Source: Streptomyces malaysiensis subsp. samsunensis (GTDB lineage Bacteria; Actinomycetota; Actinomycetes; Streptomycetales; Streptomycetaceae). Taken from it: a DNA stretch of 64,000 nt. The translations under genes and the position numbers were made by a program. The notes under the pieces are model-generated. The model had not been told where the DNA came from. It saw nothing but the letters and a program-made list of their open reading frames with translations, and made no database searches. Positions 7,560-15,895 of the stretch are shown here, piece after piece (the first letter of the stretch is position 1; each line of letters starts with the position of its first letter). The DNA lies in NCBI RefSeq assembly GCF_024519315.1, contig NZ_JANIIC010000008.1:1-64000 (forward strand), given 5' to 3'.

Positions 7560-8336
7560 CTATCGCGGCGCGGCCGAAGGGACCCCTGGAACGGGGACGC
7601 CACCGGTCCACAGCTCCTCCACGTGTTCCGCGAAGCGAGAGAACATCCCCACGTCACCATGGCGTCGCAGATGCATCAATGGCGAATCATGGCCAACGAG
7701 CCGCGCCAGATGCGGCGTGACAAGTGCATCGTCGTCAAAACGGAAGACGGATAGGGAGACGTGATTCATGGCATCCGCCGACGCGGAGAACCGCGCTTCC
7801 AGCCCCTGCACCTCACCTATCTTGGCGAGTTGCTCCAGGGTCATCTTGACGCGTGTGGAGACCGTCAGGGCAACGTCCTCGATGGCTTCCCGCTGTCGGG
7901 TCACCGCTCCATCCGGATCGCCAAGCAGGAAGCGAACTCGGCAACCGCTCTCTGCCTTCCTCCGCAGCATCTCGGGAAGAGCGGGCACTTGCGTCCAGAG
8001 GAAGTAGGACGTGAAACCGGCGAAGAACAGGTCCTCGGTCGCCCCGGCGATCAGATCAGCCCAGACCGTTGAGGGGCAGGCAGACCTGTATGCGTAACTT
8101 TGGACGAGTTCCCGGTCACCGCCGGTCTTCAGCCGGTCCCTTACAGCTTTCGGCCACAGCATCTCTGCATCAACTCCCCACACCTCAGCGGCATCTACCC
8201 GGTTCCTGGCATGCGGGGTGAGCCCTTCGTCCGCGATCCATCGTTCAACGGTCTTGCTGGAGACACCCACCCGGACAGCGAGCTGTCTTGGCGACAGCCC
8301 AGAGGACTCAATAGCTGATCGTAAGGCCGTGTTCAA
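7560..8336 (-). CDS. Helix-turn-helix protein with DUF5919 domain
   Basis: 258 residues. The N-terminal helix-turn-helix (residues ~1-40, SPRQLAVRVGVSSKTVERWI) is followed by a segment matching DUF5919 (ATEDLFFAGFTSYFLWTQ, CRVRFLLGDPDG), a domain that resembles phospholipase-D-like folds but has no proven activity. The start is a TTG just after AGGGGGAG; no ATG or GTG gives the full helix-turn-helix. Codon 5 is TTA (8322-8324), so translation may depend on the bldA leucyl-tRNA. It is divergent from the small genes at 8508-9174. Probably a transcription factor or DNA-binding sensor. Confidence 0.72.
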   Translation of the reverse strand: MNTALRSAIESSGLSPRQLAVRVGVSSKTVERWIADEGLTPHARNRVDAAEVWGVDAEMLWPKAVRDRLKTGGDRELVQSYAYRSACPSTVWADLIAGATEDLFFAGFTSYFLWTQVPALPEMLRRKAESGCRVRFLLGDPDGAVTRQREAIEDVALTVSTRVKMTLEQLAKIGEVQGLEARFSASADAMNHVSLSVFRFDDDALVTPHLARLVGHDSPLMHLRRHGDVGMFSRFAEHVEELWTGGVPVPGVPSAAPR

Positions 8337-8507
8337 AGCTCCCCCTGGGGACGTTTGGGCGTTTTCAACGGTAGCGCCGATACGCCCCAACCGTCCTTGC
8401 CTTGGGCAGCGATACGTCCGCTTGGGACGGTCAGTCTTTGGCTGCAAAGCCCCTGCGACCGTCCTCCTGGCCCAGGGCATGGCCACCAAATCTGAGGAGC
8501 TGATGAC

Positions 8508-8585
8508 GTGATCTACCTGATCCGGTGTGCACTTGAATGGGTGAAAGCAGTTTGGAACGGCGACTTCACGGGGGCGGCACGGTGA
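8508..8585 (+). CDS. Very short coupled ORF (25 aa)
   Basis: GTG-started 25-codon ORF with a hydrophobic start (IYLIRCALEWVKAVW). A GAGGAG ribosome site lies eight nt upstream and its TGA overlaps the next GTG (GTGA). It may be a leader peptide or a real small protein. Length limits certainty. Confidence 0.35.
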   Translation: MIYLIRCALEWVKAVWNGDFTGAAR

Positions 8586-8926
8586 CCCAGTCGAGCGGCC
8601 TGCGGCTGCTGCCATGGTCCAGTCCGGAGGGCAAGCCGTGTTTCCTGTTTCCGAACGACGATCACAGCGCGCTGAGCCGGCGGGCAGACGAAATCGAAGC
8701 CCTACAGCTCGCCATGGGAGCCGGACTCCTTCACCACGCCCGTGCGCTGTTGGGCGACCGAAAGGCGAACGCGCGCGAACTGCGTTTCCTGTCGGATCGG
8801 CTGTGTGAGGCGCTGCGCGATGTGTTGCGGGTCGCCGAGAGCAGGGGTGGGCGCCTTGCCGCGCCTGAAAGCGATGAAGGTAAGGGCCTCGGCAGCGCTC
8901 CTGAGAGCAACGAAGGCTCGGCATGA
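8582..8926 (+). CDS. Conserved hypothetical protein of HTH-linked cluster
   Basis: 114 residues, cytosolic. The core LLPWSSPEGKPCFLF followed by a helical region (residues ~30-85, ELRFLSDRLCEALRDVLRVA) looks like the small proteins that travel with XRE/DUF5753 regulators in Streptomyces. The GTG start overlaps the preceding short ORF; its end overlaps the next gene by four bases. The C-terminus contains two similar acidic repeats (APESDEGKG, APESNEGSA). Function unknown. Confidence 0.6.
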   Translation: MTQSSGLRLLPWSSPEGKPCFLFPNDDHSALSRRADEIEALQLAMGAGLLHHARALLGDRKANARELRFLSDRLCEALRDVLRVAESRGGRLAAPESDEGKGLGSAPESNEGSA

Positions 8927-9174
8927 CGAAGTGGGAGATCGAGCCTGTGCCGGGGCGGGGGCTGTACCGCATGGCGGATGGGGAACTCGCACTGCCGCTG
9001 CGGATCAGCAGCGACGGGCGGCATCGGGCCATCACGCAACTAGCGCTGACCCCCGCCGAGGCAGAGCAGCTGCACGCGGCCCTGTGCTACGCGCTCGGCG
9101 AGCAGTCCCCACCCGCCGCTGCCCCTGAGTGCCGACGGCCGATCCGCTACCCGGGTGGCCGACAGCGGTACTGA
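8923..9174 (+). CDS. Conserved hypothetical protein (83 aa)
   Basis: 83 residues, with ATGA overlap to the previous gene. It reads as a small alpha/beta protein (LPLRISSDGRHRAITQLAL, then LTPAEAEQLHAALCYALGE). It lacks membrane segments and known catalytic motifs. It appears to be the last gene of the 8508-9174 unit, divergent from the DUF5919 regulator. Confidence 0.6.
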   Translation: MTKWEIEPVPGRGLYRMADGELALPLRISSDGRHRAITQLALTPAEAEQLHAALCYALGEQSPPAAAPECRRPIRYPGGRQRY

Positions 9175-9256
9175 TGCCGAACAACCGCCTCGCCCCGCCC
9201 TTGTCGTGGGCGACAGTGAGGACCCGCTCCCAAAGAGCCCGCTAACAGCAGCCGGC

Positions 9257-10852
9257 TCAGAGCCAGCGCGGGGCGTCGGCGCCCAGGCGGCCGGGTGGGC
9301 GGGCCCAGTCCAGCGGGCCGTCCGGGGAAGCGATCGGCGAGCGGGCGTGGCGCAGCGCGCCCAGGTCGGACGCGGTCTCGGCCAGCCAGAGCGCCGGGTC
9401 ATGGGCGGGGCCGCCCACCGGGGTGGCGGGGGCGATGCCGTGGGTCAGCCAGGACGCGGTGCCCGCGAGGGAGAGCCGCAGATGGTGCCCGCCGCCGGTG
9501 TCCTGGCGCTCGGTCAGTGCCCGCAGCACCGCCGCCGCCAGCAGATAGCCGGTGCCGTGGTCGAGGGCCTGGGCGGGCAGCACACCGGGGTGGCCGTCAC
9601 CATCGTCCTTCGCCTCGATCGCGGCGATCCCGGTCGCCGCCTGGACCAGGCTGTCGAAACCGCGCCGACCGGCCCAGGGCCCGGACCAACCCCATGCGCT
9701 CAGCTGAGCCACGATCAGCCCGGGGCGGCGCTCCAGCAGGGCATCGGCGCCGAGGCCGTAGTGGTCGAGGGCACCGGGGCGGTAGCCGGTGACCACCACA
9801 TCGGCGTCGGCGAGCAGCGCCTCGAAGGTCCGGCGATCCTCGGGCGCGGCGAGGTCGAGTGCGCTGGAGCGCTTACCGAAGCCGGTGTCGGCGTGTGCGT
9901 CGGGGTCCTCGGGCAGCCGGGGGGAGTCGACGCGGAGTACGTCGGCGCCGAGCAGGGCCAGCGTGCGGGTGGCCACCGGTCCGGCGATGACCCGGGTCAG
10001 ATCGAGCACGCGCACACCACTCGCGGGCAGCATGGCGCTGGTGGGCAGGGTCGCGCTCGCGGGTAGCCCGTCGTTCGCAGGCAGCCCGTCGTTCACGGGC
10101 AACGCCCCGCGCGCGGGCAGCGCTCCGGTCGCGGGCAAAGCCCCGCTTGTGGGCAATCCTCCGCTCGCGGGCCCCGCGCTCGCGGGGCCCGCGCTCACGG
10201 GCCACGCGCCGCTTGCCGGCAGATCGCCGTTCGCGGACCGGGGCGCCTCCCCGAGGCGGCGCGGGGCGGCATCCCCGACCCGCCGGGTCTCGATCAACGG
10301 CAGCCCGCCCAGCGGGATCTCGCTCTCACCCGGCTCCGCCACGGCCACGGCCAGCCCGCCCGCCGCGTAGACGGTCTCCTGGATCGCGCGGGCGGGACGC
10401 TCCACGAGCGCCGCCGCGAGCTCGTCCGGCCCGCTGTGGGCGGGCAGGCCGAGGGCGGTGAGCAGCCGGGCGCGGTGGTGCGGGTAGTTGGCGTGCGTAC
10501 GGACCCAGCCGTCGGCGGCGCGCCAGAAGCCGGACAACGGGGCGAAGTTGGTGGGCCGACGACCGTCGATGCGGAGGTGCCGTTCGCTGATGAACGCCGT
10601 GGCGACGGCGCCCTCGTCGACCCGTACCGCCGGAACGGCCCCACCGGAGCGCCGCGCGCCCAGTTCGGCGGCGGCCAGCGAGCACACGCCCACGGTGGCG
10701 CGGGCCAGCTCGGCCACGGGCAGCCGGGCGGGCAGCCCCCCGCTCACCGCACGGTACGTCACCCGCTCCGACAGCACCGGATCGCCGCCGAGAGCGGTCC
10801 AGGCATGGGCGGTGGCGGCGTCCGGTGGCGGTACGTCGTCGCTCCTCGTCAT
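9257..10852 (-). CDS. CaiB/BaiF (family III) CoA-transferase with repeat linker
   Basis: 531 residues. The C-terminal ~320 residues carry the family III signature ([20 protein letters not shown], then [11 protein letters not shown]). The N-terminal ~180 residues resemble the half-domain found in actinobacterial CoA-transferases ([16 protein letters not shown]). The two halves are joined by an Ala/Gly/Pro linker of about 70 residues built of six-residue repeats of the form xLPASG, encoded by 18-bp repeats (10026-10235). The start is the ATG at [10 protein letters not shown]; there is no clear ribosome site. It should transfer CoA between carboxylic acids; the substrate is unknown, and the linker is an oddity of this copy. 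Confidence 0.75.
   Translation of the reverse strand: MTRSDDVPPPDAATAHAWTALGGDPVLSERVTYRAVSGGLPARLPVAELARATVGVCSLAAAELGARRSGGAVPAVRVDEGAVATAFISERHLRIDGRRPTNFAPLSGFWRAADGWVRTHANYPHHRARLLTALGLPAHSGPDELAAALVERPARAIQETVYAAGGLAVAVAEPGESEIPLGGLPLIETRRVGDAAPRRLGEAPRSANGDLPASGAWPVSAGPASAGPASGGLPTSGALPATGALPARGALPVNDGLPANDGLPASATLPTSAMLPASGVRVLDLTRVIAGPVATRTLALLGADVLRVDSPRLPEDPDAHADTGFGKRSSALDLAAPEDRRTFEALLADADVVVTGYRPGALDHYGLGADALLERRPGLIVAQLSAWGWSGPWAGRRGFDSLVQAATGIAAIEAKDDGDGHPGVLPAQALDHGTGYLLAAAVLRALTERQDTGGGHHLRLSLAGTASWLTHGIAPATPVGGPAHDPALWLAETASDLGALRHARSPIASPDGPLDWARPPGRLGADAPRWL
10026..10235. repeat. 18-bp in-frame minisatellite inside the CoA-transferase gene
   Basis: Ten imperfect 18-bp units (for example GGCAGCCCGTCGTTCACG) plus two 15-bp units in tandem. 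All lengths are multiples of three, so the frame is kept. Confidence 0.85.
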
Positions 10853-10967
10853 GGGCACATTGTGCGCCGGGGCGCGGGGTGGCCTGCGGCGAGGGCCCGG
10901 CGAGTGCCCCGCCCCCTCCTCCTGGTCGGGGACGGAGAGGGCGGGCCGTGCGAGGTGAGTGGCGGGC

Positions 10968-11972
10968 CTATGCGGCGCCCGCCTGGCGGTAGAGGCCGAG
11001 GGCCTCGTTGCCGAGGGTCGGGTGGTATTCGTTCGCACCCGCGCTGACGCTGATGTTGCCGATCAGATAGCCCCCGCCGCCCGAGAAGTCGGCGAGGAAG
11101 CCGCCGCCGCTCGACCCTCCGGTCTGGACGCAGTCGATGCCCCACATCGTGGAGCCGGGGCGGCCCGCGTCGGCGAACTCATTGCCCTCGCAGTGGTTGA
11201 GCCGCTCGCCGTTGCCTTCGGCTGCGGAGCCTCCGTAGCCGAAGGAGTGGACATGGCGGCCGGTCTGCGAGTTGAAGGCGATGCCCTGCGCGCCCACGGT
11301 GTCGGCCAGGGTGCGGCCGTTCAGGGTGTTCATGACGGCGAAGGCGTAGTCCCAGTTGGCGTTGCCCCGCGTGGAGACGTACTGGGAGTCCCAGAAGAGG
11401 CCGCGGGCGGAGAAGGTCCCGTAGGGGCGGTTGCCGTTGTTGTAGCCCGGTATGAAGACCCAGTTGCGGTAGCCGGTGCCGGTGGCCGCGTCCACGGTGC
11501 AGTGGCCCGCGGTGAGCACGACAGACCGGTTGTCGCTGTTGGCGACGGTGGCGGAGCAGGCGAAGGTGCCGCCGGAGGCGTTCTGGAAGAAGACCTTGCC
11601 CGCCGTGGTGCTGATCAGGCCGCCGCCGGTCCACGCGGTGGGGGACGTGGCGCGGGTCGAGGGCCCGGAGGCGGGGGCGGCGGGACCCGGGAGCGGGGGC
11701 ACGGCCACGCGCTCGCCCGTGGTGGGCGCGCCGCCCGCCAACTTCGCGGTGCGGGCGGCGGGCAGGGTGGTGACGTCCTGGACGGCGCGCAGCCGTTCCG
11801 TCGTCCAGAAGCGGACTGCGGCGCGCTGTTCCTCGGTGGAGACGGAGGTTCCGGCGGCTCCCCGAACGGAGGGGGACGGGGACGGGGCGGGGGCGGCGTG
11901 GGCGGTGGTTCCGGCGGTCCAGCCGAGGGTGGCGAGGGTGAGGGCGCTGAATAAGGTGGCGACACGTCTCAT
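10968..11972 (-). CDS. Secreted trypsin-like serine protease
   Basis: 334 residues with a Sec signal peptide (MRRVATLF...AHAAP, about 27 residues) and a pro-region. The chymotrypsin-fold triad is visible: His157 in TAGHC, Asp208 in NWDYAF and Ser288 in GGSSGGG. The protein is predicted to be extracellular. The ATG has a GGAG site eight nt upstream. Codon 7 is TTA (11952-11954), the rare leucine codon read by bldA tRNA in Streptomyces, consistent with developmental control of extracellular proteases. The nearest relatives are V8/trypsin-like secreted peptidases of streptomycetes; substrate specificity is not evident. Confidence 0.88.
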   Translation of the reverse strand: MRRVATLFSALTLATLGWTAGTTAHAAPAPSPSPSVRGAAGTSVSTEEQRAAVRFWTTERLRAVQDVTTLPAARTAKLAGGAPTTGERVAVPPLPGPAAPASGPSTRATSPTAWTGGGLISTTAGKVFFQNASGGTFACSATVANSDNRSVVLTAGHCTVDAATGTGYRNWVFIPGYNNGNRPYGTFSARGLFWDSQYVSTRGNANWDYAFAVMNTLNGRTLADTVGAQGIAFNSQTGRHVHSFGYGGSAAEGNGERLNHCEGNEFADAGRPGSTMWGIDCVQTGGSSGGGFLADFSGGGGYLIGNISVSAGANEYHPTLGNEALGLYRQAGAA

Positions 11973-12155
11973 GCGGTCGGCTCCAAGTCCATTGGAGGTG
12001 CCCGAGAGCGTCGGACAACGTTGTCTGACGCTTTGTCGCCGGTAGGGTGCCATGACTGGTTCAGACCTGCCATGACACCGGACGTCACAATTAGGGATCC
12101 CCCTAGCCGGGGTGGGCGGTGCCCCGGCGCGAGGCCGGTCGGGACCTCGGCCGAA
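11973..12155. promoter_or_regulatory. Protease upstream region
   Basis: Intergenic DNA between the protease and the 21-bp array. It contains the hyphenated palindrome GACAACGTTGTC (12013-12024) upstream of the protease start, which could be a regulator site. No gene seen. Confidence 0.35.
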
Positions 12156-12389
12156 GCCCGGCGGGGCACCGCCCAAGCCCGGCGGGGCCTAGCGCAAGCC
12201 CGGCGGGACCCAGCCCAAGTCCGGCGGGGCCTAGCCCAAACCCAACAGGGCCCAGCCCAAACCCCGGAGGGCCCAGCCCAACCCCCCGCAGGACCTCGCC
12301 CAAACCCCGCAGGGCCCAGCCCAACCCCCCGCAGGACCTCGCCCAAACCCGACAGGGCAAACCCCGCAGGGCAAACCCGGCGGGGCCTA
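12156..12389. repeat. 21-bp tandem array ending on the idnD stop codon
   Basis: About ten 21-bp units plus two 14-bp units. On the minus strand the unit reads TTTGGGCTAGGCCCCGCCGGG; the end of the dehydrogenase gene (TTCGACTAGGCCCCGCCGGG) is itself one copy, so the TAG stop is part of the unit. Confidence 0.9.
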
Positions 12390-13415
12390 GTCGAAGTCCA
12401 GCAGCACCTTGCACGACTGGCTGCGGTCCGCGGCCTGGGTGAATGCCCGCGCCGCCTCCCGCACCGGCCGTACCCCGCTGATCAGCGCGTCGAAGGACGG
12501 CTCGGCCGCCAGCAGCCGCAGGGCGTCGTCGAACTCGGTGTGGAAGCGCAGCGCCCCGCGCAGTTCGATCTCCCGGCTGACCAGCACATTCCCGGCGAAC
12601 GGGCTCTGCCCCGGCGGCAGCATGCCGAGCTGGACGACCACTCCCCCGCGCCGCACCCGGCGCAGACAGGTGTCGAGCCCGGCGGCCACGCCCGATGCCT
12701 CGATCGCGACGTCCACCTCGTCCGAGGGCCAGATGGGGTCGTCCGGGTCGTCGGCCCGTACGCACGCCGTGGCCCCGGCCGCCGCCGCGAACTCCAGGGC
12801 GCGGGGCAGCAGATCGGTCGCGGTGATGGCCGCCGCGCCCGCCGCGCGAGCCGCCGCGACGGTCAGACAGCCGATCGGACCGGCGCCGGTGACCAGCACC
12901 TGACGGCCCGCGAGATCGCCCGCGCGCCGCACCGCGTGCAGTGCCACGGCCAGCGGTTCGGCGAGCGCGGCCCGGCGCGGCTCCAGCCCTTCGGGCAGGG
13001 CGCGCAACTGCCCCGCCGGAACGGCGATCCGGGACGCGAAACCGCCCTGGACATGGGGGAAGCGCGCGGCGCTGCCCAGGTATCGGGTGTCGCGGCAGAC
13101 GTTGGCGCGGCCGTCGGCGCATTCGGGGCACACCCCGCACGGCGTGGCCGGGTGGACGGCGACCGGGGTGCCGACCGCGGGCCCGGTCGCGCCCTCGCCG
13201 TACGCCACGACCGTGCCGACGACCTCGTGGCCGAGCACCATCGGCTCCTGGAGCCGGAAGTCGCCCACCCCGCCGTGGCGGTGGTAGTGGAGATCGGATC
13301 CGCAGATCCCGCCGTACCGGATCGCCACGAGCGCCTGGCCCGGTGCCGGTTCCGGTTCGGGGAGTTCCTCGACCCGCAGATCATCCTGTCCGTGGATCAC
13401 ACAGCCCAGCACCAT
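12387..13415 (-). CDS. idnD: Zinc-dependent L-idonate 5-dehydrogenase
   Basis: 342 residues, medium-chain zinc alcohol dehydrogenase. The catalytic-zinc Cys lies in GGICGSDLHYH, GHE follows, and the structural-zinc cysteines are in CGVCPECADGRANVC. The NAD(P) Rossmann motif is GAGPIG. With the neighbouring SDR, GntP permease and gluconate kinase it fits L-idonate to 5-keto-D-gluconate oxidation. I start at the ATG after GAGGAGG (eight nt) rather than nine codons upstream. Both its 5' spacer and its 3' end are occupied by tandem repeats. Sorbitol or other polyol dehydrogenase activity is an alternative, but the operon argues for idonate. Confidence 0.82.
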   Translation of the reverse strand: MVLGCVIHGQDDLRVEELPEPEPAPGQALVAIRYGGICGSDLHYHRHGGVGDFRLQEPMVLGHEVVGTVVAYGEGATGPAVGTPVAVHPATPCGVCPECADGRANVCRDTRYLGSAARFPHVQGGFASRIAVPAGQLRALPEGLEPRRAALAEPLAVALHAVRRAGDLAGRQVLVTGAGPIGCLTVAAARAAGAAAITATDLLPRALEFAAAAGATACVRADDPDDPIWPSDEVDVAIEASGVAAGLDTCLRRVRRGGVVVQLGMLPPGQSPFAGNVLVSREIELRGALRFHTEFDDALRLLAAEPSFDALISGVRPVREAARAFTQAADRSQSCKVLLDFD

Positions 13416-13462
13416 CCGCCCAGCCTCCTCAAGTGGTTTCACGGGGGTTCGCAGCGCGCAAC

Positions 13463-13660
13463 CGATTCGGAGCGCGCGCCCGATTCAGGGCACGCACCCG
13501 ATTCGGAGCACGCACACGTTTCAGAGCACGCACACGCTTCAGAGCACGCACACGCTTCAGAGCACGCACACGATTCGGAGCACGCACACGCTTCAGAGCA
13601 CGCATCCGATTCGGAGCACGCACACGTTTCAGAGCACGCACACGCTTCAGAGCACGCTCG
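13463..13660. repeat. 18-bp tandem array seeded on the idnO stop codon
   Basis: Eleven 18-bp units. On the minus strand the unit is AGCGTGTGCGTGCTCTGA, and the gene's own end (AGCGTGCTCTGA) is the first copy, so TGA recurs unit after unit, sometimes as CGA. It fills the spacer between idnO and idnD. Confidence 0.92.
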
Positions 13661-14426
13661 TCATGCCACCGTCGACGTACAGGATCTGTCCGCTCACGAA
13701 GTCCGCGGCGGGGGAGGCGAGGTAGAGCAGCGCGCCGACCAGGTCCTCGGTGCGGCCCCAGCGCCCGGCCGGGGTCCGGCCCTTCACCCAGGCACTGAAC
13801 TCCTCGTCCTCGACCAACGGCCGGGTCAGCTCGGTCTCGATATAGCCGGGGCCGAGCCCGTTGACCTGGATTCCGTACCGGCCCCAGTCCGCGCACATGC
13901 CCTTGGTGAGCATCTTCAGCGCTCCCTTGGTCGCCGCGTAGGGGGCGATCCCGGGGCGGACCACTTCGCTCTGGAGCGAGCAGATGTTGACGATCTTGCC
14001 GTGGCCACGGGCGGTCATCCTCCGGGCGGCCTCCCGGCCCACCAGGAAGGCGCTGGTGAGGTTGGTGTCCAGGATCTGCCGCCAGGCATCGTCGGTGAAC
14101 TCCAGCAGCGGCGCCCGGTTCTGCATCCCGGCGTTGTTGACCAGGATGTCGAGCGGGCCCACCCGCTCCTCGACATCGGCGATACCGGCGGCGACGGCCG
14201 GGCCGTCGGTGACGTCGAACGCGGCGGTGTGCACCTCCGCGCCGGCGCCCGCGAGTTCGGCGGCGGCCTTCGCGGCCTCCTCGAGTCCTCGCGGATCGCG
14301 CCCGTTGAGCACCACCGTGCAGCCGGCCTCCACGAGCCCCCGTGCGAGGGCGTGGCCGATGCCCCGGCTGGAGCCGGTGACCAGCGCGGTGCGACCCGCG
14401 ATGTCGAAGAGCGGATGTGTCGTCAT
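13647..14426 (-). CDS. idnO: SDR oxidoreductase, 5-keto-gluconate reductase type
   Basis: 259 residues, classical short-chain dehydrogenase length. Motifs in order: TGSSRGIG (cofactor, ~residues 18-25), NNAG (~97-100), a Ser in SLQS and the YAATK catalytic Tyr-Lys pair. It ends YVDGGMTSVL, as in gluconate 5-dehydrogenases. Reaction inferred: NADPH-dependent 5-keto-D-gluconate to D-gluconate. It lies between the idonate dehydrogenase and the GntP permease in one transcription unit. The stop codon sits inside an 18-bp tandem repeat. Confidence 0.88.
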   Translation of the reverse strand: MTTHPLFDIAGRTALVTGSSRGIGHALARGLVEAGCTVVLNGRDPRGLEEAAKAAAELAGAGAEVHTAAFDVTDGPAVAAGIADVEERVGPLDILVNNAGMQNRAPLLEFTDDAWRQILDTNLTSAFLVGREAARRMTARGHGKIVNICSLQSEVVRPGIAPYAATKGALKMLTKGMCADWGRYGIQVNGLGPGYIETELTRPLVEDEEFSAWVKGRTPAGRWGRTEDLVGALLYLASPAADFVSGQILYVDGGMTSVL

Positions 14427-14449
14427 GGCGTACGTACCTCTCCGGTTCT

Positions 14450-14494
14450 CAGCTCACCAGTTCCCAGCTCGCCAGTGCCTAGATCACCAGTGAC
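14450..14494. repeat. 15-bp tandem triplet over the permease stop codon
   Basis: Three 15-bp units (CAGCTCACCAGTTCC, CAGCTCGCCAGTGCC, TAGATCACCAGTGAC). On the minus strand the first copy is the last five codons of the permease region including TAG; later copies carry TGG or TGA at that place. Confidence 0.75.
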
Positions 14495-15876
14495 AGCAGC
14501 AGGACGAAGCCGAGTCCGACGACGGAGATGATCGTCTCCATCACCGACCAGGTCCGCACGGTCTGCCCCACGCTCATTCCGAAGTACTCCTTGACCAGCC
14601 AGAATCCCGCGTCGTTGACATGGCTGAAGAAGAGCGACCCGGCGCCGATGGACAGCACCAGCAGCGCCACATGGGTGCTGGACATATCGGCGGCGAGCGG
14701 GGTCATCAGCCCGGCGGCCGAGATCGTGGCCACCGTGGCCGAGCCGGTGGCGAGGCGGATGGCGACCGCGATCAGCCAGGCGAGCAGCAGCGCGGAGACG
14801 TTCCAGTCCTCCGAGATGTCCATGATCATCTTGCCGACGCCGATGTCGATGAGGGTCTGCTTGAAGCCGCCGCCCGCGGCGACGATCAGCAGCATTCCGG
14901 CGATCGGGGCGAGCGAGTGCTCAACGGTGGAGGAGATCCGGTCCCGGGTGAAGCCCGCCGCCCGGCCCAGGGTGAACATGCCCACGATCGCCGCCGCCAG
15001 CAGGGCGATCAGGGGGTTGCCGATGACGTCGGCGACGCGCTGGACACCGTTCTCCGGGTCGTCCACCACGATGTCGACCAGCGCCTTGATGAGCATCAGC
15101 CCGACCGGGAGCAGCACGGTGAGCACGGTGACACCGAACCCGGGGCGCCGCTCCAGCTCCTCCGAGGGGCGGGTGGGGATCAGCCGGTCCGGCGGGGTGA
15201 CGCTCACCCAGCGGTCGGCGACGCGCGAGAAGACCGGGCCCGCGATGATCGCGGTGGGGATGGCGATGAGGACGCCGAGCGCCAGGGTGATCCCCAGGTC
15301 GGCGTGGACCGCGTCGATCGCGGCGAGCGGGCCGGGGTGCGGCGGCACCAGGCCGTGCATCACGGACAGGCCCGCGAGCGCCGGGATGCCGATCCGCATC
15401 AGGGAGAAGTTGCCGCGCTTGGCGACCAGCAGCACCACCGGGATCATCAGCACCATGCCGACCTCGAAGAAGAGCGGCAGTCCGATGATGCCCGCGATCA
15501 GCACCATGGCCCAGGGCATGGTCCGGTTGTTCGCCCTGGCGAGGATCGTGTCCACGATCTGGTCGGCGCCGCCGGAGTCGGCGAGCAGCTTGCCGAGGAT
15601 CGCGCCGAGGGCGATCAGCACACCGACGCCCGCGACGGTTGTGCCGAGGCCGGCCGAGAAGCTGGTGATGACCTTGTCGAGCGGGGCTCCCGCGACGGCG
15701 CCGAGCGCCAGTGAGCCGATCGTCAGCGACAGGAACGCGTGCAGCTTGGTCTTGGTGATGAGGAGGACGAGGACGGCTATGCCGACGAGAACGGCTATGC
15801 CCAGCTGTGCGTGACCGGCCGACGTGATCGGGTCGACGGTGTCCGCTGCCAGCATCTCGACGCTGAGTCTGGTCAC
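14479..15876 (-). CDS. GntP-family gluconate/idonate permease
   Basis: 465 residues with 12-14 hydrophobic segments. Family hallmarks include LGAILGKLLADSGGAD, ADQIVDTILARANNRTMPWA and the HGLVPPHPGPLAA loop. GntP transporters are H+ symporters for gluconate and related sugar acids. The start is GTG with AGGAA eight nt upstream. It lies 19 bp after the kinase gene and is followed by idnO, so it supplies idonate or gluconate to this pathway. Cytoplasmic membrane protein. Confidence 0.92.
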   Translation of the reverse strand: MTRLSVEMLAADTVDPITSAGHAQLGIAVLVGIAVLVLLITKTKLHAFLSLTIGSLALGAVAGAPLDKVITSFSAGLGTTVAGVGVLIALGAILGKLLADSGGADQIVDTILARANNRTMPWAMVLIAGIIGLPLFFEVGMVLMIPVVLLVAKRGNFSLMRIGIPALAGLSVMHGLVPPHPGPLAAIDAVHADLGITLALGVLIAIPTAIIAGPVFSRVADRWVSVTPPDRLIPTRPSEELERRPGFGVTVLTVLLPVGLMLIKALVDIVVDDPENGVQRVADVIGNPLIALLAAAIVGMFTLGRAAGFTRDRISSTVEHSLAPIAGMLLIVAAGGGFKQTLIDIGVGKMIMDISEDWNVSALLLAWLIAVAIRLATGSATVATISAAGLMTPLAADMSSTHVALLVLSIGAGSLFFSHVNDAGFWLVKEYFGMSVGQTVRTWSVMETIISVVGLGFVLLLSLVI

Positions 15877-15895
15877 GGCGGGTTCCTAACGTGCG

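Noticed and set aside
7471..7754. Plus-strand frame continuing after the 102-aa protein
   Set aside because: It has no ATG, GTG or TTG start with a ribosome site in its protein-like part and soon overlaps the DUF5919 gene antisense.
13463..13660. Repeat array looking like CRISPR
   Set aside because: Units are contiguous 18-bp tandem repeats without unique spacers, and no cas gene lies near; the same holds for all other arrays in the window.
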